Shown one piece after another: positions 1-5,075 of a stretch of 5,075 nucleotides of DNA; positions within the stretch are counted from its first letter, which is position 1, and each line of letters begins with the position of its first letter. The stretch comes from Octadecabacter sp. Lineage in GTDB: Bacteria; Pseudomonadota; Alphaproteobacteria; Rhodobacterales; Rhodobacteraceae. The DNA is taken from NCBI GenBank assembly GCA_018500065.2, contig JAHBAO020000308.1:1-5075 (forward strand), given 5' to 3'. The notes below the pieces were generated by a model. That model saw only the letters and a list, made by a program, of their open reading frames with translations. It had not been told where the DNA came from and made no database searches. The position numbers and the translations under genes were made by a program.

Positions 1-1928
1 ACGGGGCCGATTTGCCCTGTCACGCGCGCGCGGTAGACCAGAATGCCCTCGGTCACGCGCATCACGTAGTTGCGGGTTTCGCGAAACGGGATGTGTTCGA
101 TCCAGTCGATCACGTCCACTGGATCAGGGTTTAGGATGCTGCGGCGCGGATCGCCGCGTTCGTCCATCCATGATTTCGGGCGTCTTGGGCCTGCATTGTA
201 GCCTGCGGCGATCATCACCGGACTATCGCCAAATTCACGGGTAAGAAACGCAAGATATTCAGAGCCGAGTACCGCGTTATAGGCCCAGTCAGTCGTCAGC
301 CGCGCACGACCATAAGGCAGGTCGAGCCACCCCGCGACTTCCTCTGCGGTGGTGGGCATCAGTTGCATCAGGCCCAGCGCGCCGACGCTGCTGCCAGCAT
401 CGATGCGGAATTCGGATTCTTGGCGGGCAATGGCCAGCGCGAGAGCGGGTTCGACGGGGATGTCCATCTGCGCCATCGGGTGAATGGGGAAGTAAGCGTC
501 CTGCACAATAAGATCCCCGCGCACCGCAGTTTTGGCGATCAGGACGGTATAAAACGGTTCTTCCATGTCCATGAACATCGCGCCGAATTGCCCGATTTCT
601 TGACGCGACATGGACTGCGCGGCGTCGCGAAAGAACAGAACGGCGAGGCCACGTTCGCCCGCCCCAAGAAGGGCTAGGCCCGCTCGCACCAGTTCGTTGT
701 TCAAGACTGGGCTGGTGCGCCAATCGCCAAAGTCTTCGCCCCCGACCAAATCGGGGTTCATGGTCAGGCCCAGACGTTCGGCGGAGAGCAAACCATAAAA
801 AGACGTCTGATGTTGCGCGCCCGCTTGGAAGGCTGCGATTGCCGCTTCGGCGTTGCCTAGCCCCTCATGTGCGCGGCCCAACCAGTAACCCGCGCGTCCT
901 TTGGAGATGGGCGAAGCGACGGCGCCGTCGAAGCGGCTGAAATGGATGAGCGCGAGGTCGTAGTCTTTGAAATACGTAAGCGCGATATAACCCGACAGCC
1001 ATTCAAGATCCGCGTAATTGTTTTCATCTGGGGCGATGAAATGGTCGGATGCGAAGGCATAGGCGAGGTCGATATTGCCTTCGCGCATGTGCCAGCGGGC
1101 AAGCGTGCGCCGCCAAGAGCCCCAGCGCCACGGAATGCCCAAACGATCCGCGCTTGTCGATTGAGCCGTCAGGATGATGCTGGCTTGGGTCCAGTCGCCA
1201 CGATCCGCGAACCAATTGAAACGGTCGTAGTGCAGGCCGGGGTTGTCTCTCAAACCCTCTGGGATCAGGTCCTCGCGGGCGTTGATGTCACTAGAACGGC
1301 CAATAATTGCGATGCGCGCGCGTGTCAGGGCGCGCGGCCCCTCGTCCAAAAGCGGCAAAACATTGCTGGCGTCTGTCGTACGCCAACGCCAAAGCAGCAT
1401 ATCAGCGCGGGCCTCATGATAGGGGGCGACGACGTTTGGGTAGGCGTTGATAATCGCTTGGTGGCTCGAGGTCGTCAGGGCGTCGTTTGTCCAGACGTCA
1501 ATTAGCATCGCTTCGGCTTCATCGCGGCGGCCATCGGCGATCAGGGCATTTGCGAAGGCAACGGCCCCCTGTCCGGTTTCGATGTCAGCGCCATCAAAGA
1601 AGCGGAGAGCATCAAGCGTTGAAACGTTTTCATCAATGGCGCGTTCGGCATTTGCGCGGATGCGGCTGTTGCCGGGCCAGTTGGGGCGACGGTCAAGAAA
1701 GTCAGTGAAACTGGCGAAGGGGGCGTCTGTATCGCTGTCGCGAAAATAGACCCATTCCAGAAGGTCTTTTTCGACGTCTGTGCCATTCACGAAGCTTGGG
1801 GTCGCGTCTTCGTTGTCCCCTAGGGATGCAAGAGCGTCCGAGAACCCCTCATCATCTGACGAGTCTTGCGCCCAAACAGGCACAGCCAGCAGCCATCCGG
1901 CCAGTGCTGAAACGACGATTGCTTTCAT
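1..1928 (-). CDS. slt: Soluble lytic murein transglycosylase, 3' end beyond the window
   Basis: This periplasmic enzyme cuts the MurNAc-GlcNAc bond of peptidoglycan and leaves 1,6-anhydroMurNAc ends. The frame is open over 642 codons from the ATG at 1926-1928 to the left edge, with no interruption. Residues 1-20 form a signal peptide (MKAIVVSALAGWLLAVPVWA, then QD). An acidic stretch follows at about 22-43, then a long, probably all-helical region to about residue 470, matching the superhelical U/L part of Slt70. The catalytic SLT domain carries RQES with E504 as the expected acid/base glutamate, GALGLMQLMP at 516-525, AAGYNAGP at 574-581 and the family C-terminal IPFRETRNYV at 613-622. E. 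coli Slt is about 645 residues, so only a few residues are missing. AAGGA at 1940-1944 is the likely ribosome site, with a rather long 11-nt spacer. The gene is divergent from dapA. The family call is firm; its cell-division or recycling role is not shown. Confidence 0.95.
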   Translation of the reverse strand, partial: MKAIVVSALAGWLLAVPVWAQDSSDDEGFSDALASLGDNEDATPSFVNGTDVEKDLLEWVYFRDSDTDAPFASFTDFLDRRPNWPGNSRIRANAERAIDENVSTLDALRFFDGADIETGQGAVAFANALIADGRRDEAEAMLIDVWTNDALTTSSHQAIINAYPNVVAPYHEARADMLLWRWRTTDASNVLPLLDEGPRALTRARIAIIGRSSDINAREDLIPEGLRDNPGLHYDRFNWFADRGDWTQASIILTAQSTSADRLGIPWRWGSWRRTLARWHMREGNIDLAYAFASDHFIAPDENNYADLEWLSGYIALTYFKDYDLALIHFSRFDGAVASPISKGRAGYWLGRAHEGLGNAEAAIAAFQAGAQHQTSFYGLLSAERLGLTMNPDLVGGEDFGDWRTSPVLNNELVRAGLALLGAGERGLAVLFFRDAAQSMSRQEIGQFGAMFMDMEEPFYTVLIAKTAVRGDLIVQDAYFPIHPMAQMDIPVEPALALAIARQESEFRIDAGSSVGALGLMQLMPTTAEEVAGWLDLPYGRARLTTDWAYNAVLGSEYLAFLTREFGDSPVMIAAGYNAGPRRPKSWMDERGDPRRSILNPDPVDVIDWIEHIPFRETRNYVMRVTEGILVYRARVTGQIGP

Positions 1929-1982
1929 TACGGTTCGTATCCTTCCCGCCCCAGTCTAGGCGTCTTCAAGCCACATAGGTAG

Positions 1983-2010
1983 TTTATCCCATGCGTCGTG
2001 CAACTCACAA
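1983..2010 (-). promoter_or_regulatory. Candidate slt promoter
   Basis: Read on the minus strand, TTGTGA (2005-2010) and GATAAA (1983-1988) are separated by 16 bp. Each matches its sigma-70 consensus hexamer at four of six positions. The start would be near 1976, giving a leader of roughly 47 nt before the slt ATG. This is a by-eye prediction, and other pairings such as TTGCAC with CTATGT are possible. Confidence 0.35.
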
Positions 2011-2012
2011 AC

Positions 2013-2041
2013 TTGGCAAAGGCAGAAAACCCCACTAGAGA
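2013..2041 (+). promoter_or_regulatory. Candidate dapA promoter
   Basis: TTGGCA at 2013-2018 (preceded by C, as in the alphaproteobacterial CTTG-type -35 box) lies 17 bp before TAGAGA at 2036-2041. The -35 box is good and the -10 box is weak against TATAAT. Transcription would start near 2048, giving a leader of about 40 nt before the dapA ATG. The call is by eye only. Confidence 0.4.
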
Positions 2042-2054
2042 CGCGTATGTTAAC

Positions 2055-2080
2055 GGGCCAATTCCGGCCCCCTTATAAGG
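2055..2080 (+). promoter_or_regulatory. dapA leader: inverted repeat, palindrome and ribosome binding site
   Basis: GGGCC (2055-2059) and GGCCC (2066-2070) can pair around a 6-nt loop. They are followed directly by CCTTATAAGG (2071-2080), a perfect 10-bp palindrome whose last four bases begin the Shine-Dalgarno sequence AAGGA (2077-2081). The AAGG touches the ATG at 2081, so it cannot serve that codon. It lies 8 nt before the ATG at 2090, which decides the start in favour of 2090. Confidence 0.55.
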
Positions 2081-2089
2081 ATGCGTATC

Positions 2090-2962
2090 ATGATCAAAGG
2101 GTCTCTCCCTGCTCTTGTCACGCCGTTCACGAACGGCCAGCTGGATCTCGATACGTTGAAAAAACTTGTGCAGTGGCATGTGGATCAAGGGTCGCACGGG
2201 TTGGTTCCCGTGGGCACGACTGGCGAATCCCCCACATTGAGCCATTCCGAGCATGATAAAGTTGTGGAAACCGTTGTTGAGGCTGCGGCTGGGCGATTTC
2301 CGATTGTGGCTGGTGCCGGGTCGAATAACACCGCCGAAACGGTGCGGCTGGTGAAGGCTGCGAAAGCGGCTGGTGCGGATGCCGCCTTGGTCGTGACGCC
2401 GTACTACAACAAACCAACACAACGCGGGTTGATCGCGCATTTTACGGCCGCTGCGGATTGTGGTTTGCCGATTGTGATTTACAACATCCCGGGTCGGTCT
2501 GTGGTTGATATGACACCAGAAACGATGGGTGAGTTGGCCAAGCATGAGATGATCATGGGCGTGAAAGACGCGACGGGTGATCTGGCGCGTGTTCCAAACC
2601 AGCGCTTGTCCTGTGGTTCTGATTTCGTTCAGGTTTCTGGTGAAGATCCAACGGCGATAGGGTTTAACGCACAGGGCGGCGTAGGCTGTATTTCGGTTAC
2701 GGCCAACGTGGCGCCTGCGCTTTGTGCGCAGATGCAGAACGCAACTTTGGCTGGGGATTATGCGAGCGCATTGGCGATCAATGACCGTTTGATGCCGCTG
2801 CATAAGGCAATCTTTACAGAGCCCGGTCTGGTCGGCGCGAAGTACGGCATGTCCTTGCTTGGGATGTGTTCTGAAGAGGTGCGTTCGCCACTTACGGGTC
2901 TTCTGGATGAAACCAAAGAAAAGATGCGTGCGGCGATGGTGCACGCAGGCTTGCTGAATTAA
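2090..2962 (+). CDS. dapA: 4-hydroxy-tetrahydrodipicolinate synthase
   Basis: This cytoplasmic enzyme condenses pyruvate with aspartate semialdehyde, the first committed step of the diaminopimelate/lysine pathway. The product is 290 residues with the ATG at 2090 (MIKGSLPALVTPF), close to the 292 of E. coli DapA. An ATG at 2081 would add three residues but has no properly spaced ribosome site. The (beta/alpha)8 family motifs are intact: GTTGES at 42-47 with T43 and T44, TPYYNKP at 103-109 with Y106, YNIPGR at 131-136 with Y131 and R136, and GVKDATGD at 157-164 with Schiff-base lysine K159. The C-terminal helical part ends HAGLLN. Positions matching the E. coli lysine site (H52, H55, N79, E83) are kept, so feedback inhibition by lysine is plausible but inferred. 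The gene is divergent from slt and convergent with the downstream membrane-protein gene. smpB, a frequent dapA neighbour in alphaproteobacteria, does not follow. Confidence 0.97.
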   Translation: MIKGSLPALVTPFTNGQLDLDTLKKLVQWHVDQGSHGLVPVGTTGESPTLSHSEHDKVVETVVEAAAGRFPIVAGAGSNNTAETVRLVKAAKAAGADAALVVTPYYNKPTQRGLIAHFTAAADCGLPIVIYNIPGRSVVDMTPETMGELAKHEMIMGVKDATGDLARVPNQRLSCGSDFVQVSGEDPTAIGFNAQGGVGCISVTANVAPALCAQMQNATLAGDYASALAINDRLMPLHKAIFTEPGLVGAKYGMSLLGMCSEEVRSPLTGLLDETKEKMRAAMVHAGLLN

Positions 2963-2966
2963 GCGT

Positions 2967-2984
2967 GGTGGGGTGAACCCCACC
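2967..2984 (+). terminator. Hairpin after dapA (terminator or REP-like element)
   Basis: GGTGGGG (2967-2973) pairs perfectly with CCCCACC (2978-2984) around a TGAA loop, beginning 4 nt after the dapA stop codon. The stem is 7 bp and mostly G-C. No T run follows (CTACGGATATG), so this is not a classical intrinsic terminator. It could act with another factor, stabilise the mRNA 3' end, or be a repetitive intergenic palindrome. Confidence 0.55.
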
Positions 2985-3000
2985 CTACGGATATGAAGCC

Positions 3001-3020
3001 GGCGGGGTTCACTCCCCGCC
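3001..3020 (-). terminator. Hairpin after the membrane-protein gene (terminator or REP-like element)
   Basis: GGCGGGG (3001-3007) pairs perfectly with CCCCGCC (3014-3020) around a 6-nt loop. On the minus strand it starts 10 nt after the TGA of the membrane-protein gene. No T run follows in that direction (GGCTTCATATCC). It is an inverted relative of the hairpin at 2967-2984. Confidence 0.55.
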
Positions 3021-3030
3021 CGTTTGCGTT

Positions 3031-4239
3031 TCAGGCTGCGATTTGTTCGGATGCGTTGCGGCTTTCGAACTGATCGTTCAGGCGCCAGAGGCCCCAAGCC
3101 AGCGGGATCGCAGCCAAGCCACCGATGACGTAGGCGAGGGGTTCGTCATAGAACGTCTCGAACGCTTGGGTGTAGGCGTGGATCGCACCGAAGGTCATTG
3201 CAGCGTTAAAAATACCACGACGGTTGGTGCGCGCTGACCAGAAGGCTGCAGCGATCAACAGGATTGCCCAGACGATTGAGTAGACATGCTCGGATATAAC
3301 AAGCGTGCTGGCCTCGAATGCGTCCACAGCTTCGCGGTAGGATTGGTAGTCATCGCTGTAGTCGCGGTAGCCCGGACCCCAGATATGGCTGCCCACAACG
3401 TCGCCCCAAAGTGAGCCGACAAGGAAGCACAGGTTGGCAACGATGAACGCCATGATGCCAAACATATGGGTGTGACGGCGGTAGCGGTCTGTCAACAGAC
3501 CAGCGACGGCTACACAGATGGCCATTGCGATGGCAAGCTGTACGATGCTGAGCGTAGTTTCGGGGCTGTAGAAGGCGTACATCGCGTGAAAGTAGAACGT
3601 TCCGGTATCGAGCATCTGCGCGAACGGGACGATTGCGAGGGCCGTGATAAAGCGCACGTCGATGAACGCGCCAGCGGCGAAAATTGCGGCCGCCACGTAG
3701 AAATGTAGCAGCGGAACAACGAAACCAGAGAGTTCTGCGGATCCCGCCCAGAGGTATAGGCCACCGATGTGCATAGCGCCTGTCATCAGCAGCAGACTAC
3801 CCATCAAGAAACCAGTGTGTTCGGGGCCGTAGCGGTTGAAAAAGGCGGCAATTGCCGCACCTATGAGGCCAAGGACCATCAAGACAAGGCCGCCGGATTG
3901 TTCCCCGAAGATGTCGAGAATTTCAATCGAAGCACCGCCCGTGAGCATGCCTGCGCCAATCAGGGCGGAGGCCGTGCCGAACATGCGGTAAAGGTCGGTG
4001 GCTTTGACGAGGATCGTCGTACCGATGCCGAGGAAGAGGCCGCCGACGATGGCCACCGCGAGGGCATCCGCGAGAAGGCCAATAAAGCCAGCAGCGGCGG
4101 CGATAATGCCGAAACAAAGGACGGCGTTGATAACGAGGGAAACCATCACTTGCCGCGAACGACGCGCGATGATGGCACCTTGGTCGGAGGTGATGACCCC
4201 CTCGTCCACAAGGGCTTCAGTTTGAATGACGTGGGCCAT
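3031..4239 (-). CDS. Multi-pass inner-membrane protein of unknown function
   Basis: The product has 402 residues and is not recognised with certainty. It starts at the ATG at 4237-4239, behind a strong GGAGG (4246-4250) with a 6-nt spacer. A short soluble N-terminal segment (1-31) includes LVDEGVITSDQGAI. About ten to twelve hydrophobic spans follow, at roughly 33-57, 59-78, 86-105, 116-134, 142-164, 170-192, 196-218, 229-250, 258-277, 317-336, 343-363 and 367-386. The longest loop (about 278-316) is rich in Tyr and Asp, including YRDYSDDYQSY at 291-301. The C-terminal tail (387-402) is short and polar. The layout of a small EQ/DQ-type N-terminal helix followed by many short spans recalls DUF2157 proteins, but this is a resemblance by eye only. 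No transporter signature or catalytic motif was found. The leader carries twin palindromes, so expression is probably controlled. Gene reality is secure; function is unknown. Confidence 0.9.
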   Translation of the reverse strand: MAHVIQTEALVDEGVITSDQGAIIARRSRQVMVSLVINAVLCFGIIAAAAGFIGLLADALAVAIVGGLFLGIGTTILVKATDLYRMFGTASALIGAGMLTGGASIEILDIFGEQSGGLVLMVLGLIGAAIAAFFNRYGPEHTGFLMGSLLLMTGAMHIGGLYLWAGSAELSGFVVPLLHFYVAAAIFAAGAFIDVRFITALAIVPFAQMLDTGTFYFHAMYAFYSPETTLSIVQLAIAMAICVAVAGLLTDRYRRHTHMFGIMAFIVANLCFLVGSLWGDVVGSHIWGPGYRDYSDDYQSYREAVDAFEASTLVISEHVYSIVWAILLIAAAFWSARTNRRGIFNAAMTFGAIHAYTQAFETFYDEPLAYVIGGLAAIPLAWGLWRLNDQFESRNASEQIAA

Positions 4240-4245
4240 TTGGCA

Positions 4246-4250
4246 CCTCC
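4246..4250 (-). promoter_or_regulatory. Strong ribosome binding site
   Basis: On the minus strand GGAGGTGCCAA precedes the ATG at 4237-4239. The GGAGG core is 6 nt from the start codon, which fixes the start of the membrane-protein gene. Confidence 0.85.
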
Positions 4251-4259
4251 ATATTTATG

Positions 4260-4275
4260 TGTGAACAATGTTCAA
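4260..4275. promoter_or_regulatory. Palindromic operator, copy 1
   Basis: TGTGAACAATGTTCAA contains a perfect inverted repeat, TGAACA-A-TGTTCA (4262-4274). It lies 21-36 nt upstream of the membrane-protein start codon and just upstream of its ribosome site. An identical 16-bp copy lies 34 bp away. Short palindromes of this kind commonly bind dimeric regulators of the TetR type; the protein is not in this window. The spacing GAAC-N3-GTTC fits neither the alphaproteobacterial LexA box (direct GTTC-N7-GTTC) nor the Gram-positive one (GAAC-N4-GTTC). Confidence 0.65.
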
Positions 4276-4293
4276 ATAAGTCAATCGCACAAT

Positions 4294-4309
4294 TGTGAAC
4301 AATGTTCAA
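4294..4309. promoter_or_regulatory. Palindromic operator, copy 2
   Basis: This is an exact 16-bp repeat of copy 1 with palindrome TGAACA-A-TGTTCA at 4296-4308. It overlaps the TGA stop codon (4306-4308) of the YcaQ-like gene. A second perfect palindrome, CACAATTGTG (4288-4297), overlaps its left end. On the minus strand the copy includes TTGAAC, which could serve as a -35 box, but no convincing -10 box is found at 16-18 bp. TTGACT at 4279-4284 is an alternative -35 box with copy 1 in its spacer. Confidence 0.65.
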
Positions 4310-5075
4310 GTATTTTCTTTCAACCAGCCTTTTGCCCAATTTACGTCCGTGCTGCCGACAAATGCCGCGACGCGGTCGATTTCGGCCTCGAGCGCGCGGA
4401 TGCGGGCCTTGCCCATGCGGACACCTTTTTCGGGCCAGAAGGCGGTGACAAGCGTTGTGTCGCCGTCGCGTTTGGTGTCGATGCGGCCAATCATGCGGTC
4501 GCCCTGCATGACGGGAAATACGTAATATCCGTATCGGCGTTTTGGCGCGGGGACGAAGATCTCAATGCGGTAGGGGAAATTGAACAGGCGTTCGGCGCGT
4601 TTACGGTCCCTGAGGGCGGGATCAAACGGGGAGAGTAACCGGACGCGGTTGTTTGGTTCGGGCGTTGGTCGATTGAGTTTTTTTGCCAAGATGAAGGAGG
4701 GGCGCAGCGTGCCATCGGCGGACTCGATCTGAGTTTCGGTGATGCGTTGGTCCGCTATGGCAACGGTACACCAGTGTTTTGCCTGTGCAGGCGTGATGAT
4801 GGCGTAGAAGGCGGCGATTTCGCCAGAGGTTGCGAAACCAAGGCGTTCGAGTGCGGACATGCAGGCCCAGTCGATCATGTCGTGTTCATCGACTTGCGCG
4901 TTCAAGTGTTCTGGCGGAATGACGCGTTCTGTCAGGTCGTAGACTTTGCGGAACCCTTTGCGGTGGCACACCGACAGCTCACCTGAGCGCCAAAGATATT
5001 CGAGGGCGGTTTTAGACGGGTGCCAATCCCACCAGCCGCCGGACCCTTTTTCCTCGTCTTTGCCGACATCCATAG
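4306..5075 (-). CDS. YcaQ/AlkX-family winged-helix DNA glycosylase, N-terminal part beyond the window
   Basis: This is the C-terminal part of an HTH_42-type (YcaQ/AlkZ superfamily) protein, a cytoplasmic family including E. coli YcaQ, which unhooks interstrand DNA crosslinks. About 256 codons are visible, against roughly 400 for family members. The frame continues past the right edge, so the ATG at 5071-5073 is probably internal. Numbered from that Met, the family signature GGWWDWHPSKTALEYLW is at 12-28, followed by GELSVCHRKGFRKVYDLTERVIP (31-53, split here as GELSVCHRKG and FRKVYDLTERVIP). LLSPFDP is at 146-152, RRYGYYVFP at 179-187 and GRIDTKRDG at 196-204. The catalytic Q-x-Q/D motif of the superfamily lies in the unseen N-terminal part, so activity cannot be judged. 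The gene is 66 nt upstream of the membrane-protein gene on the same strand, and its TGA lies inside operator copy 2. Confidence 0.9.
   Translation of the reverse strand, partial: MDVGKDEEKGSGGWWDWHPSKTALEYLWRSGELSVCHRKGFRKVYDLTERVIPPEHLNAQVDEHDMIDWACMSALERLGFATSGEIAAFYAIITPAQAKHWCTVAIADQRITETQIESADGTLRPSFILAKKLNRPTPEPNNRVRLLSPFDPALRDRKRAERLFNFPYRIEIFVPAPKRRYGYYVFPVMQGDRMIGRIDTKRDGDTTLVTAFWPEKGVRMGKARIRALEAEIDRVAAFVGSTDVNWAKGWLKENT

Larger units (their letters stand above)
1929..2089. promoter_or_regulatory. Divergent slt/dapA promoter region
   Basis: This 161-bp spacer between the slt and dapA start codons has no coding frame of its own that I can support. It must hold the promoters and leaders of both genes. 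Candidate -35 boxes for the two directions lie almost back to back (2005-2010 minus, 2013-2018 plus). On the dapA side it also holds a short inverted repeat (2055-2070) and a perfect 10-bp palindrome (2071-2080). No known operator motif was recognised. Confidence 0.7.
2967..3020. repeat. Inverted pair of related hairpins
   Basis: The reverse complement of the second hairpin (GGCGGGGAGTGAACCCCGCC) aligns with the first (GGTGGGGTGAACCCCACC), differing by two extra loop bases and one stem pair. That pair is T-A in one copy and C-G in the other, a compensatory change. The two copies point in opposite directions in a 68-bp convergent spacer and resemble a paired REP/BIME-type element. Whether this unit recurs in the genome cannot be seen here. 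Confidence 0.5.

Noticed and set aside
867..1505. A 212-codon plus-strand open frame opposite slt
   Set aside because: The slt reading frame is continuous and carries all catalytic motifs through this region; the antisense frame has none.
2019..2089. A lysine riboswitch in the dapA leader
   Set aside because: The probable leader is only about 40 nt, and the spacer is too short and lacks the many helices of a lysine aptamer.
1928..3097. A 389-codon minus-strand open frame covering all of dapA in antisense
   Set aside because: It lies opposite the full, motif-complete dapA, has an Arg/His-rich composition with no family motif, and runs into both neighbouring spacers. It is a by-product of dapA codon use.
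4260..4309. The twin palindrome as a LexA/SOS box
   Set aside because: The arms are GAAC-N3-GTTC. The alphaproteobacterial LexA box is a direct GTTC-N7-GTTC, and the Gram-positive box has N4, so neither fits.
3769..4638. A 289-codon plus-strand open frame opposite the membrane-protein and YcaQ-like genes
   Set aside because: It crosses two well-supported genes and their spacer, has no ribosome site before its ATG, and shows no recognisable motif.
4678..4684. A run of seven A (minus strand) in the YcaQ-like gene, considered as a frameshift or slippage site
   Set aside because: It encodes Ala-Lys-Lys in the conserved frame, and the family motifs continue in the same frame on both sides. No alternative product is evident.

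Overview
The window looks like chromosomal DNA of a marine Rhodobacterales (Roseobacter-type) alphaproteobacterium. This rests on the style of the encoded proteins, the fairly GC-rich codon use, and a divergent slt/dapA arrangement familiar from alphaproteobacteria. The genus cannot be fixed from the sequence; a moderate-GC genus such as Loktanella or Octadecabacter is only a guess. No mobile element, CRISPR array, tRNA or rRNA was seen, and codon use does not obviously break anywhere.

Layout. (1) 1-1928, minus strand: a nearly complete soluble lytic murein transglycosylase (slt) with signal peptide, long helical region and catalytic SLT domain. It runs off the left edge with only the last residues missing. 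(2) 1929-2089: a compact divergent promoter region. (3) 2090-2962, plus strand: dapA, 4-hydroxy-tetrahydrodipicolinate synthase. (4) 2963-3030: a 68-bp convergent spacer with two GC-rich hairpins that are inverted, covarying copies of one another. (5) 3031-4239, minus strand: a 402-residue multi-pass membrane protein of unknown function. (6) 4240-4305 and slightly beyond: a leader region with two identical copies of a 13-bp palindrome, very probably a tandem operator. (7) 4306-5075, minus strand: the C-terminal 256 or so residues of a YcaQ/AlkX-type winged-helix DNA glycosylase, open at the right edge.

How the parts relate. slt and dapA are both connected to peptidoglycan: DapA makes the precursor of meso-diaminopimelate, and Slt cleaves the finished glycan. 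The YcaQ-like gene and the membrane protein lie in tandem on the minus strand 66 nt apart. The twin operator between them suggests that the membrane protein has its own regulated promoter rather than depending only on read-through. The best candidates for something new are this twin operator with its unknown regulator, the membrane protein itself, and the covarying hairpin pair. I see no evidence for a larger undescribed multi-gene system here.
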